DNA of 64,000 nucleotides from CAJLIR01 sp964408085 (GTDB taxonomy: Bacteria; Bacillota_I; Bacilli_A; RF39; UBA660). The DNA is taken from assembly GCA_964408085.1 (NCBI GenBank), contig CAYOYB010000004.1:1-64000 (forward strand), given 5' to 3'. Positions 52,852 through 62,304 of this stretch are shown here, piece by piece. Within the stretch, counting starts at the first letter, position 1, and the number at the start of each line of letters is the position of its first letter. The notes beneath the pieces are model-generated. The model saw only the letters and a list, made by a program, of their open reading frames with translations, was not told where the DNA came from and did no database searches. The translations under genes were made by a program, and so were the position numbers.

Positions 52852-53874
52852 ATGAAAAAGAAAAAAATTATATCATCCATAATATTAGTAATTTTATTCT
52901 TAGGAATCATTTATAAACCTAGTATAATTAAGGCTGACTCTGGTTTTGACTCTAGTTGGGATAGTGGCTCATCAGGATGGAGTAGCTCATCAGATTGGGG
53001 GAGTTCTTCAGATTGGGGCAGCTCATCAAGTTGGAGTAGCAGTTCGCATAGTAGCAGTGGTAGCTATATCTACGGTGGATTTTATTTTGATGTCATCTCT
53101 ATTACTACTGTTGTTATGTTAACATTTGTTGTATTTACTTTCTATCTAACTTTAGCAAAAATAGTAAGAAACGATATTATACCAAAAATAATTATTTTTA
53201 CACCATATTTTACATTTGTTACTTACATATTTGGTTTTATTAATCTTATTGCAGCAATAATTACATTAAAGATACTTCTAAATAAAAATAAACAAAATAA
53301 TAATTCCAACCAATCATCTAATTTACCAAACAAGTTATCTATAGAAGAAATTAACAAATATCTACCAAATTTCAATGTTGAAGAATTTAATACTACTGTC
53401 TTTAAAATATATAAAGATATTCAAGAAGCTTGGATGAATTTTGATTTAGAGACAATCAGAAATTTAGTTAGTGATGAAATTTATAATATGTATTCAATGC
53501 AACTTAGTACTTTACAAGTTAAAGGTCAAAAAAATATGATGGAAAATATTAAATATATTGATAATTATATCTCTAATATTTCAATAGATAACAATATTAC
53601 GACGATTCAAACTGTTTTAAAAGTAACTTGTAATGATTACGTTATTGATAATGATAATAAAGTAGTAAGAGGTAATAAATATCGAACACTAACCTATACA
53701 TATGTATTAACATTTACAAAATATACAGAGCCTAAAAATATTACTAATTGTCCAAACTGTGGAGCAGAAATTAGTATTAATTCTAATGGTAAATGTAAAT
53801 ACTGTAATGCTACTATCATAAACGAAGAAGAAAAATGGATTATGACTAAAAAACAGATGTTAGTTCAAAAATAA
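52852..53874 (+). CDS. Tim44-like membrane protein with zinc ribbon, paralogue 1
   Basis: 340 residues: signal-like start ending in KADS, a Ser/Gly/Trp/Asp repeat (SSDWGSSSDWGSSSSW), two membrane helices (about 75-145), a Tim44/Mba1-like domain (about 165-295; WMNFDLETIRNLVSDEIYNMY) and a C-terminal zinc ribbon (CPNCG ... CKYC). The fold suggests binding of peptides or lipids at the membrane. Near-identical in layout to the gene at 58199. It starts a three-gene group. Confidence 0.75.
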   Translation: MKKKKIISSIILVILFLGIIYKPSIIKADSGFDSSWDSGSSGWSSSSDWGSSSDWGSSSSWSSSSHSSSGSYIYGGFYFDVISITTVVMLTFVVFTFYLTLAKIVRNDIIPKIIIFTPYFTFVTYIFGFINLIAAIITLKILLNKNKQNNNSNQSSNLPNKLSIEEINKYLPNFNVEEFNTTVFKIYKDIQEAWMNFDLETIRNLVSDEIYNMYSMQLSTLQVKGQKNMMENIKYIDNYISNISIDNNITTIQTVLKVTCNDYVIDNDNKVVRGNKYRTLTYTYVLTFTKYTEPKNITNCPNCGAEISINSNGKCKYCNATIINEEEKWIMTKKQMLVQK

Positions 53875-53890
53875 AAAATGAGGTGTATTA

Positions 53891-54484
53891 ATGAAATTAA
53901 GTATTAACGATATTCTAAACATTGTTCAAAATTTTATAAGTGATAACAAAATAATAATCATTGTTATGTTTGCCATAATAATTTTGTCTACTTTACTTGT
54001 AAATATTAAAGGTAAGAAAAAAGAAACAAAAAAGAAATTAGATATTAATCATAACGACCCAGCACTAACAAATAAAGATATTCCTAATAAGGAAGAAATT
54101 CAATTACAAGCCTTTAATCTACTTAAAGACTTAAAAACTGCTAAAATGAATCTTGATGTAGATAAAATTAGGGCAATTACAACTGATAATATATTTGAGC
54201 TATATAACACTCAAATTGAAACTTTAAAAACAAAACAACAAAAAAATATAAGTGAACAAATTGAATATATTAAATCATATATTACCAATACTACTAACAA
54301 TAATGAAGTTATAAACTTAAGAGTTGTAATAAAATGTTTTGACTATATTGTCGATAAAAAAAATATTGTTATTAAAGGTAAATATAATAGAAAAACCTTG
54401 CAAACTTATGAAATTGAAATTATAAATAATAATTCTAATTACATTATTCAAAAACTAGAATTATTATATGAAAGAGAGATATAA
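53891..54484 (+). CDS. Tim44-like membrane protein, paralogue 2 (short)
   Basis: 197 residues: one membrane helix (about 18-38), a basic linker, and the same Tim44-like domain (AKMNLDVDKIRAITTDNIFELYNTQ) but no Ser-rich part and no zinc ribbon. Ribosome binding site GAGGTG. It lies 16 bases after paralogue 1. Confidence 0.7.
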   Translation: MKLSINDILNIVQNFISDNKIIIIVMFAIIILSTLLVNIKGKKKETKKKLDINHNDPALTNKDIPNKEEIQLQAFNLLKDLKTAKMNLDVDKIRAITTDNIFELYNTQIETLKTKQQKNISEQIEYIKSYITNTTNNNEVINLRVVIKCFDYIVDKKNIVIKGKYNRKTLQTYEIEIINNNSNYIIQKLELLYEREI

Positions 54485-54485
54485 T

Positions 54486-55025
54486 ATGTTAAATGAATTA
54501 ATTAAATTAGATAATACTTTTTCAGAAAGCAAATTTAAAACTAAAGTTGATAATATATTTGTTATGCTACATATATCACTTATGACAAATAATTTAGATA
54601 GAGTTAGACATTTTATAAATGATAAAGTTTATGATGACTTTAATGAAAGGTTAAATAAACTAAATATAAATAATCAAACACAAATGTTTGATGAATTAAA
54701 TGTTAAATCAACAGAAATTCAAAATGTTGAAATAACAAATGATAACTTTATCATAACAGTAAAATTAATATCAAGATATATGGATTATATTATTGATACT
54801 AATTCAAAAAAATTAATAAGTGGAAATAATAGTCATCGTATAGAAAAAGCTAATATCCTAACATTCACAAAAATTAGAGATTTTAAAATTCAAGGTAGTG
54901 TTAGAAAATGTCCATCTTGTGGCGCTAATATGAATGTAAATAGTACTGGTAAATGTGAATACTGTGGAACTATTTATAACAATAAAGATTACGATTGGAT
55001 TTTAACAAATATTGAAACAAATTAA
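54486..55025 (+). CDS. Tim44-like soluble protein with zinc ribbon, paralogue 3
   Basis: 179 residues from the ATG at 54486 (GAGAG before it), one base after the previous stop. It has no membrane helix. The Tim44-like domain (NNLDRVRHFINDKVYDDFNER) is followed by a zinc ribbon CPSCG ... CEYCG and a closing DWILTN, as in paralogues 1 and 4. The three genes therefore encode long, medium and soluble versions of one domain. Confidence 0.7.
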   Translation: MLNELIKLDNTFSESKFKTKVDNIFVMLHISLMTNNLDRVRHFINDKVYDDFNERLNKLNINNQTQMFDELNVKSTEIQNVEITNDNFIITVKLISRYMDYIIDTNSKKLISGNNSHRIEKANILTFTKIRDFKIQGSVRKCPSCGANMNVNSTGKCEYCGTIYNNKDYDWILTNIETN

Positions 55026-55048
55026 AAAATCACTTACGTGATTTTTTT
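55024..55048. terminator. Bidirectional terminator
   Basis: AAAAAATCAC-TTAC-GTGATTTTTTT hairpin between convergent genes. Confidence 0.8.
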
Positions 55049-55065
55049 ACTTAAGATTAAAATGC

Positions 55066-55959
55066 TTACTTTTTAGTATAAACTTTTATCTCTTGACGTG
55101 TTTTTTCCACTAATCCATCTCTAACATCATAATCAAATTTATACGATTTAGCATCTAAAGTTCGATAAACGATTTCATTTTTAATATCAGATAATGAATC
55201 ATCCCAATAATAATTTAATAAAATAGAACCATTTTCTGTTAAATTTTTATTAGATAACTGCTTAACAAAAGAAATATAAGCTTGTTTATCAAGAATATAG
55301 TACAATATATTAGATAAATTAACAAAACTATATTTTTTATCAAAAACATCTACTGTTTTGAAAATACCCACATTTTTAAAATTAATTTGGGCAGTAGCTA
55401 ATTTAGATTTTAAAATATAATAATTCTTTTCATTAAGATATGGTATTTTACCCATAAGTAATTCAGGATAACTATAATTTGAAATAAAAATGTGCATTAA
55501 ATTTTCTTTATCTAAAAATATCTGATTCCAAAATGATCTAACACTATCATCTGATATATTCTTTTCAATAACATTACAATAATCAATTCTTTCTTCCTTA
55601 AAATTTGCTAATGTATAAAATTTAATAAAATCTTTAAAATCCAAACTTTTAATTGCGCTTATTTTTAATAATAAATGATAATAGCATAACTTATTAGAAT
55701 CAAATATATCGACACTTTTGGCTCCATATAAAATTGCGCTTAACACCTGATCACCAGAGCCACAAACTGTTAGGATATCATTATCCCTAATATTAAAAAG
55801 TGGATAATACCAATTAAGATCTTCATTACTGAAGGCATAACATTGTGAAATACGACCATACGCATCAGATTTTTTTAGCCATGCATATCGATCGTTACAA
55901 TTATCCATTTTTATCATTTTTAAAGTATCTTCTAAATCAACCAATATCTCACTAGTCAT
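55066..55959 (-). CDS. DUF3419 (BtaA-like) protein
   Basis: 297 residues. An SAM-binding-type start: NDILTVCGSGDQVLSAILYGAKSVDIFDSN, preceded by SQCYAFSNEDLNWYYPLF. These features fit DUF3419, the family of BtaA, which moves the aminocarboxypropyl group of SAM onto diacylglycerol to make betaine lipids. No methyltransferase partner (BtaB) is seen, so the product is uncertain. Cytosolic; single-gene unit. Confidence 0.65.
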   Translation of the reverse strand: MTSEILVDLEDTLKMIKMDNCNDRYAWLKKSDAYGRISQCYAFSNEDLNWYYPLFNIRDNDILTVCGSGDQVLSAILYGAKSVDIFDSNKLCYYHLLLKISAIKSLDFKDFIKFYTLANFKEERIDYCNVIEKNISDDSVRSFWNQIFLDKENLMHIFISNYSYPELLMGKIPYLNEKNYYILKSKLATAQINFKNVGIFKTVDVFDKKYSFVNLSNILYYILDKQAYISFVKQLSNKNLTENGSILLNYYWDDSLSDIKNEIVYRTLDAKSYKFDYDVRDGLVEKTRQEIKVYTKK

Positions 55960-56017
55960 AATTTTCCCTCTTTTTTCAAAATATTATAACATTATTTTTT
56001 TAAATTGCAACAAAAAA

Positions 56018-56039
56018 AATAGAATATTAAATTCTATTT
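56018..56039 (-). terminator. Terminator
   Basis: AAATAGAAT / ATTCTATTT hairpin with a minus-strand T-run, 31 bases after the stop of the zinc-ribbon membrane protein gene. Confidence 0.7.
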
Positions 56040-56070
56040 CTAATTGTTATTTTAATTAATTTAATCAATA

Positions 56071-57282
56071 TTATTTTTCTTTAACCATTACAATCTGAGC
56101 ATTACCATATGTATCTTCAATTGTTTCTTCTGTTTTGTCATTATATTCAAATGTTATACTTCTTATATAAGCATAGCCTTCTTCATAACTATAGCTTTCT
56201 ACTTTTTTAGAACTATATAACTCTGCAACATAGTTATCTCCATTTTTAGTTGCTGTTAATTTATACAAATAACCATCTGTACCTAAAATATAAAAACCAT
56301 TACTATACAAAACAACTTGAGCTTGAATTCTCTCATTATTAGAATTAACAATATATTGATTATAGTTGTAATTATCACAAAGCTGAGCATCTAAAGAAGA
56401 AGATATTGATAAATAACTTAAAAAACCATCTTTATAAATTAAAACATATTCTTTTTTTGTATTATTTGGATCTGAAATATCTGAATAATAACTATAAGTC
56501 AAATAATCACCACTTTTAGTATTTGAACAATATACAATATTATAATAATCATTATTATTAGTTACACCTAAAACTGAACGTGCCTTATCGCTCTGTTCTA
56601 CTCTATTACCACCATAAGTAATATTAACAAATTTATTATCAGTTTCAAATTTTTCAGCTTCTCCTACTATAGTATCATTAATATCCCCTTTATAAATATT
56701 TCCTTCTTCTGTTAAAATAATATAATAATACATAGATGCAACACCATAACTTACAGATGTAATATATTTTGCTTGTTCACCATTTATATTTATCATAGTT
56801 GGTTCACAATTTTGTCCACACTCTTCCAAATAATAACCAACATTTTTATTTTCGTCTATTTCAACTATAATTCCAGTATCCTCAGTTTTAATTTTAGTAT
56901 CAGTAATTGGTTTATAAACATCAACTAATTTATCATTTAAAACATAATTAACATTCTCACTATCATAATTATTATTTTGATTGTTATTATCATCAATATT
57001 ATTGTCTATAGAAGTATTTGGAGTATCAGGAGTAGTAGGTTCATTATTACTATTATTGTATTTTATAATAATAGCATAAACTAAAAAGCCGCAAATAATT
57101 AAAAGTAAAAAAACTAAAATAGCAATTAAAGCTTTATTACTTTTTTTATTATTAACATTTTTTGCTTCGCCTAAATTTTCCTGTTTTATAGTTGATGAAT
57201 CCACATTATTAACTGGTTCACCACAATTACTACAAACCTTATCTTCAGGTTTTAACACATTACCACATTTTTTACAATTCAT
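56071..57282 (-). CDS. Zinc-ribbon membrane protein with large outer domain
   Basis: 403 residues: an N-terminal zinc ribbon (CKKCG ... CSNCG, 3-20), a linker, one membrane helix (about 51-73), an Asn/Asp/Thr-rich spacer and a beta-rich outer domain of about 280 residues made of repeating strands (YYYIILTEEGNIYKG, GFYILGTDGYLYKL), reminiscent of a beta propeller. The function is unknown. A ribbon inside plus a sensor-like domain outside suggests signalling or envelope monitoring, which is inference. Confidence 0.6.
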   Translation of the reverse strand: MNCKKCGNVLKPEDKVCSNCGEPVNNVDSSTIKQENLGEAKNVNNKKSNKALIAILVFLLLIICGFLVYAIIIKYNNSNNEPTTPDTPNTSIDNNIDDNNNQNNNYDSENVNYVLNDKLVDVYKPITDTKIKTEDTGIIVEIDENKNVGYYLEECGQNCEPTMININGEQAKYITSVSYGVASMYYYIILTEEGNIYKGDINDTIVGEAEKFETDNKFVNITYGGNRVEQSDKARSVLGVTNNNDYYNIVYCSNTKSGDYLTYSYYSDISDPNNTKKEYVLIYKDGFLSYLSISSSLDAQLCDNYNYNQYIVNSNNERIQAQVVLYSNGFYILGTDGYLYKLTATKNGDNYVAELYSSKKVESYSYEEGYAYIRSITFEYNDKTEETIEDTYGNAQIVMVKEK

Positions 57283-57479
57283 ATAATTCTCCCCTTTTTA
57301 CTTTATAATCATTATAGCATAATTATTTTTTTATATAATATTATAATTCACAAATATATTAAAATTATACAATTGTTTGTCACCTACTAGAAAAAGCACT
57401 TCAATATATAAACTTTGCATAAAAAATCATATATATTCTTTTATAAATATGATAACGCCATTCTTATAATTAATACAAA

Positions 57480-57507
57480 AAATAGAATTAAATGATTTAA
57501 TTCTATT
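57480..57507 (-). terminator. Terminator overlapping the lipoprotein stop
   Basis: AATAGAATTAA / TTAATTCTATT hairpin followed on the minus strand by a T-run. Confidence 0.7.
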
Positions 57508-58054
57508 AGTATTCATAAATACCCAAAATTTTATCTTCATCTAGACTAGAAATCTTATCTAATTGCCATTTATCATCAATCTTCGTTAGCGTCAAATCTA
57601 AAGTATACTTAACTTTATCTTTAACACCTTCTAAAAGAGAAAGACGATAATCAATAAATTTTTCTTGACTATATTTATTATCTTCATCTAAAAATTCTTC
57701 CATATGTTCTTCTAAATAAGAATTAGCATTAGCAATCGTCTTTGAATAATCATAGACTTCAATTTCAACTGTTACTGTTGCTGTATCACCATCTATTCTT
57801 TCGTCTTTTATATCATAAACTAGATTTTTATAGTGATTTTTCATAATGTCTTTATATTTTTCTTTTTGCGTTTCATTCATTGAATTATCAGTTGCTAAAA
57901 CATTATTTAAATCTTCAATTACATCTTTATTTAATGTTTGATAATTCATAAAAAACATTTCAGCCTGTTTAGTTGGTGTATTATTTAATGTTTCACCACA
58001 TCCACTTAATAATATTGTTAGCGACATCAAAAATGGTATTATTATTTTTTTCAT
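57506..58054 (-). CDS. Lipoprotein, DUF4878/DUF5105-like
   Basis: 182 residues. Lipobox LSGC (Cys19). The mature part is helical, then beta (TKQAEMFFMNYQTLNK, DGDTATVTVEIEVYD, WQLDKISSLDEDKILGIYEY), as in DUF5105 and DUF4878 lipoproteins with an NTF2-like fold. The role is unknown. It is divergent from the fourth Tim44-like gene. Confidence 0.65.
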   Translation of the reverse strand: MKKIIIPFLMSLTILLSGCGETLNNTPTKQAEMFFMNYQTLNKDVIEDLNNVLATDNSMNETQKEKYKDIMKNHYKNLVYDIKDERIDGDTATVTVEIEVYDYSKTIANANSYLEEHMEEFLDEDNKYSQEKFIDYRLSLLEGVKDKVKYTLDLTLTKIDDKWQLDKISSLDEDKILGIYEY

Positions 58055-58198
58055 ATTTTCCCTCCATTTTTATAATGAATCAAATAAAGAAAAAATATGC
58101 TTAATACTTTACAAAATTTATATTTTTACTGTAAACAATTATTAATAAGTAATTTTCATAAATAAGAAGTATGCTAAAATAAAAATAGGTGAAAACTT

Positions 58199-59062
58199 AT
58201 GAAGAAAAAAGTGTTAACAATTTTAATGCTAGTTATTTTATTTTTGGGAATCATTTATAAACCAATTATTATTAAGGCTGATTCAGGATTTGATTCTAGT
58301 TATGATAGTGGTAGTTCATCAAGTAGTTCATCAGACTGGAGTTCATCAGATTGGAATTCATATGGTGTTTCTCATCAAAATTCCCCGTATAATACTATAT
58401 CTGTGATTATAATTGCCTCTTTAATTGCAATAGTATATATAATAGCATTTAGAAGAGTAATAAAAACAATTAAAGAAACAATTAATGAACAGATAGAGGC
58501 AAGTTATCTACTAAAATTAACTACTGAAGAGATTCAAACTAAACTACCTAATTTAAATATAGAAGAATTTAATAAAATTGTATTTAATAATTACAAAGAG
58601 ATTCAAATAGCTTGGATGAATTTTGATTTAGATACAATTAAAAATCTAGTAAGTGACGAAATATACAATATGTATTCAATGCAGTTAGACACATTAAAAG
58701 TTAAAGGTCAAAAAAATATGATGGAAAATATTAATTATGTAGATAACTATATATGTAATATAACAATAGAAAATGATATAACAACTATTAGTACAATTCT
58801 ATCTGTCACTTGTTATGATTATATTGTTGATAATAATAACAAAGTTATTAGAGGAAGCAAAAATAAAGAATTATATTATACATATAGATTAACATTCACT
58901 AAAAATAGTATTGATAAAAATATAGATAATTGTCCTAATTGTGGCGCCAAAATTAATTCTAAGAAAGATACAAAATGTCATTATTGTGGTGCAACTATAG
59001 TTAATAACAATTCAGAATGGATTATGACGAAGAAAGAAATGTTAGGACAACAAACAAAATAA
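58199..59062 (+). CDS. Tim44-like membrane protein with zinc ribbon, paralogue 4
   Basis: 287 residues. The same order as the gene at 52852: signal-like start (LVILFLGIIYKPIIIKADSG), a Ser-rich repeat, one membrane helix here instead of two, the Tim44-like domain (WMNFDLDTIKNLVSDEIYNM) and a zinc ribbon CPNCG ... CHYCG, ending WIMTKKEML. Nearly identical segments show recent duplication. Ribosome binding site AGGTGA. Confidence 0.75.
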   Translation: MKKKVLTILMLVILFLGIIYKPIIIKADSGFDSSYDSGSSSSSSSDWSSSDWNSYGVSHQNSPYNTISVIIIASLIAIVYIIAFRRVIKTIKETINEQIEASYLLKLTTEEIQTKLPNLNIEEFNKIVFNNYKEIQIAWMNFDLDTIKNLVSDEIYNMYSMQLDTLKVKGQKNMMENINYVDNYICNITIENDITTISTILSVTCYDYIVDNNNKVIRGSKNKELYYTYRLTFTKNSIDKNIDNCPNCGAKINSKKDTKCHYCGATIVNNNSEWIMTKKEMLGQQTK

Positions 59063-59092
59063 GTATAGACTAAAAATCTATACTTATTTTTT
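59061..59092. terminator. Bidirectional terminator
   Basis: AAGTATAGA / TCTATACTT hairpin plus T-run between paralogue 4 and aspS. Confidence 0.85.
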
Positions 59093-60841
59093 CTATCTAA
59101 CTTTTATATGAACTTCTCTTAATTGTTGTTCTGTTACCTCAGTTGGTGAACCCATTAACATATCAGCTCCACTTGCTGTCATTGGGAACGCTATTGTTTC
59201 ACGAATACTTGTTTCATCTTTAAGTAACATTAACATTCTATCAATTCCAATTGCCATACCTGCATGTGGTGGTGCGCCATATTGGAAAGCTGTATATAAC
59301 GACTTAAATTTATCTTTAAGTGTTTCTTCATCATAACCAGCAATTTCAAAAGCTTTCTTCATAATTTCGATATCATGATTTCTGACAGCTCCACTAACTA
59401 ATTCAATACCATTACAAACAAAATCATATTGATATGCTAAAACATCTTCTGGATTTTTGGTATTTAAACTTTCCATACCACCTTGTGGCATACTGAATGG
59501 ATTATGTGTAAATATATAATGATTAACATCACTATCATACTCAAACATTGGGAAATCATTGATAATACAAAATTCAAAGCGATTAGAATCTAATAAATCT
59601 AATTTACGACCTAACTCTAGTCTTATTTGACCAGCTTGTTTACTAGCTTGTAATTCATTTTTATCAGCGATAAAAAATAATACGCTACCAATATTTAAAT
59701 TAGCTCTTTCAATTAAATCACTTTTATCTTTTTCTGTTAAAAATTTATCAATAGGTCCTTTAAAACTCATATCATCTTGAACAGTAATATAACCAATTCC
59801 TGGCATACCAATACTTTTAGCGTAATCAACAACCTCATTAAACCAACTATTTGATTTACTAGCTAAATCATCGACTTTAATTCCACGAACAGTTACACCT
59901 TTAAATGGTTTAAATTCTGAATTTTCAAAAATATCACTTAAATCAATTATTTCAAAAGGAATTCTTAAATCTGGTTTATCAGAACCATATTTTAACATAG
60001 CTTCACGATAAGGAATACGTCTAAATGGTGTTTCAGACATTTTTTTATCACTGAACTTAGCAAATACATCTTTAAATATTTGCTCACCTACCCCATAAAC
60101 ATCCTCTTCTTCAGCAAAAGCCATTTCAAAATCCAATTGATAAAACTCCCCATAAACACGATCTGATCTAGCATCCTCATCTCTAAAACAAGGGGCAACT
60201 TGAAAATATTTATCAAATCCACTGACCATTAAAAGTTGTTTAAAAATTTGTGGTGCTTGTGGTAAAGCATAGAATTTTCCATGGAAAAGTCGTGATGGAA
60301 CGATAAAATCTCTTGCCCCCTCTGGTGATGACGCAGTTAAGATTGGTGTTTGAATTTCTGTAAACCCTAAATCTTCCATTTCATGTCTTAAAAATTTAAT
60401 AACATCTGATCTAAAAATAATATTATCATGAACTTTCTTATTTCTTAAATCTAAATAACGATACTTAAGTCTAACTTCTTCGCTACTTTCTTTTGATGTC
60501 ATAACTTCAAATGGTAAAACATTTTTAGCTTTACCTAAAACATCAATACTTTCTACGACTACTTCAACTTCTCCAGATTTTAAACGAGGGTTATAATCTT
60601 CTTCATTTCTTTTTCTAACCACACCATTTAAACAAACAGTTGATTCACGAGTTAATCCATCAAAAATAGAATCATCATTACTTACAACTTGAACAGTTCC
60701 TTTTTCATCACGAATATCAAGAAATATTACGCCACCATGGTCACGAATATTTTCAATCCATCCAGAAAATTTAACTTGCTTCCCAACATAATCATTATTT
60801 ATATCACCACAGTAACAATTACGATATTTATTTTCTCTCAT
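59093..60841 (-). CDS. aspS: Aspartyl-tRNA synthetase
   Basis: 582 residues, bacterial-type class II. An OB-fold anticodon domain first (KFSGWIENIRDHGGVIFLDIRD), then motif 2 (FRDEDARSDRVYGEFYQLDFE), the GAD insertion and motif 3 (GMAIGIDRMLML). Charges tRNA-Asp with aspartate. It is the last gene of a gatC-gatA-gatB-aspS group, 2 bases after gatB. The pairing suggests it may also charge tRNA-Asn, with GatCAB converting the product to Asn-tRNA. Confidence 0.97.
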   Translation of the reverse strand: MRENKYRNCYCGDINNDYVGKQVKFSGWIENIRDHGGVIFLDIRDEKGTVQVVSNDDSIFDGLTRESTVCLNGVVRKRNEEDYNPRLKSGEVEVVVESIDVLGKAKNVLPFEVMTSKESSEEVRLKYRYLDLRNKKVHDNIIFRSDVIKFLRHEMEDLGFTEIQTPILTASSPEGARDFIVPSRLFHGKFYALPQAPQIFKQLLMVSGFDKYFQVAPCFRDEDARSDRVYGEFYQLDFEMAFAEEEDVYGVGEQIFKDVFAKFSDKKMSETPFRRIPYREAMLKYGSDKPDLRIPFEIIDLSDIFENSEFKPFKGVTVRGIKVDDLASKSNSWFNEVVDYAKSIGMPGIGYITVQDDMSFKGPIDKFLTEKDKSDLIERANLNIGSVLFFIADKNELQASKQAGQIRLELGRKLDLLDSNRFEFCIINDFPMFEYDSDVNHYIFTHNPFSMPQGGMESLNTKNPEDVLAYQYDFVCNGIELVSGAVRNHDIEIMKKAFEIAGYDEETLKDKFKSLYTAFQYGAPPHAGMAIGIDRMLMLLKDETSIRETIAFPMTASGADMLMGSPTEVTEQQLREVHIKVR

Positions 60842-60843
60842 AA

Positions 60844-62304
60844 TTACCTCTTTTCAATTTCACTAATCATCATGTTTCTTGTCATTGCTGGATTAGCTTG
60901 ACCTTTTGTCTTTTTCATAACTTGACCTACTAAAAAGTCCACAATATTAGTTCTTCCTTGTTTATAAGTAACAATAGCGTCTGGTTGTTCATCAAGTACT
61001 TCAGTAACAATTTTTAAAATTTCATCTTCGCCACCAATTTGTTTAATACCTAAATCTTCTACAATAGCGCTAGGATCTTTTTTGTCTTCTAAAGATTTAT
61101 AAAAAACTTCTTTACTTTGTTTTGAAGAAATCTTACCATCTTCTATCATTTTAATTAAATCTACTAACATTTGAGGAGTAAAGAATAAATCCTTTATTTC
61201 CATTTCATTTTTATTTAAGTAACCCAAAATAATACTAGTAACCCAGTTAGAAGCTGACTTAGGATTAGCTCCTAATTTAATGGCTTCTTCATAATAATCA
61301 GCGACATCTTTTTCTTTAACAATTATTGTGGCGTCATAATTAGAAATACCATATTCATTAATATATTTTTCTTTTCTCTCTGGTGCAAGTTCTGGTATAG
61401 ATGCTTTTATACTTTCTAACCATTCTTGCGACAACTTAAATTTTGGTAAATTTGGTTCAATAAAATATTTATAGTCAATGGCATCTACTTTACTTCGCAT
61501 ATAAATAGTTGTACCTGACTCTTCATCCCAACGTCTTGTTTGTTGTTCCATTTTATCATATTCGCCAGATTCTTTAAGTTCAATTTGTCTTTCAATTTCA
61601 TAATTAATCGCATCTCTAACGCCACCAAAAGAATTGACATTTTTGATTTCAACTTTAGTTCCCCAATTTTCTTCTTTGGTTTCATCTAAGTTTTCATCCA
61701 TAATAGATACATTGACGTCACATCTAATTTGTCCTTTTTTACTATCTGCTTCACTAATACCTGCATATTGATAAATAGACCTCATTGTCTCTAAAAAAGA
61801 AACTGCTTCTTTAGCTGAATGAAAATCTGGATAAGTAACTAACTCTAAAAGTGGTACACCTGCTCTATTATAGTCAATAGTTGAAACAGTTGCATAATGG
61901 TCAGTACTTGCAGCATCTTCCTCTAAGTGAATATTATTAATACGAACTGTTTTTAATTCATCATCACATTCATAAGTTAAACTACCATATATACCAACTG
62001 GAGCTGGTTTTGTTTCTTGTGTAATTTGAAAGCCCTTTGGTAAGTCAGGATAATAATAATTTTTTCTTTCAAAATAAATATATTCAGGTTGCTTACAATT
62101 TAAAATAATACTAGCCATTAAAGCTTTTTTTATTGCTTCTTTATTTACAACTGGTAAAGTACCTGGGAAGGCCATATCAACAGGACGAATATTGCTATTA
62201 GGTATATCACTATAAGAGTTGGCAGCACCAGAGAAAACTTTTGTCTTAGTTTCACTAATTTCACAGTGCATTTCTAAACCAATTAGAACTTTATAACCAT
62301 TCAT
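60844..62304 (-). CDS. gatB: Aspartyl/glutamyl-tRNA amidotransferase subunit B
   Basis: 486 residues. LIGLEMHCEISETKTKVFSG, FPGTLPVVNKEA, KNYYYPDLPKGFQITQ and the C-terminal YqeY/tail domain (IVDFLVGQVMKKTKGQANP) are standard GatB. It binds and activates the mischarged aa-tRNA for amidation. Its ATG overlaps the gatA stop. Confidence 0.98.
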   Translation of the reverse strand: MNGYKVLIGLEMHCEISETKTKVFSGAANSYSDIPNSNIRPVDMAFPGTLPVVNKEAIKKALMASIILNCKQPEYIYFERKNYYYPDLPKGFQITQETKPAPVGIYGSLTYECDDELKTVRINNIHLEEDAASTDHYATVSTIDYNRAGVPLLELVTYPDFHSAKEAVSFLETMRSIYQYAGISEADSKKGQIRCDVNVSIMDENLDETKEENWGTKVEIKNVNSFGGVRDAINYEIERQIELKESGEYDKMEQQTRRWDEESGTTIYMRSKVDAIDYKYFIEPNLPKFKLSQEWLESIKASIPELAPERKEKYINEYGISNYDATIIVKEKDVADYYEEAIKLGANPKSASNWVTSIILGYLNKNEMEIKDLFFTPQMLVDLIKMIEDGKISSKQSKEVFYKSLEDKKDPSAIVEDLGIKQIGGEDEILKIVTEVLDEQPDAIVTYKQGRTNIVDFLVGQVMKKTKGQANPAMTRNMMISEIEKR

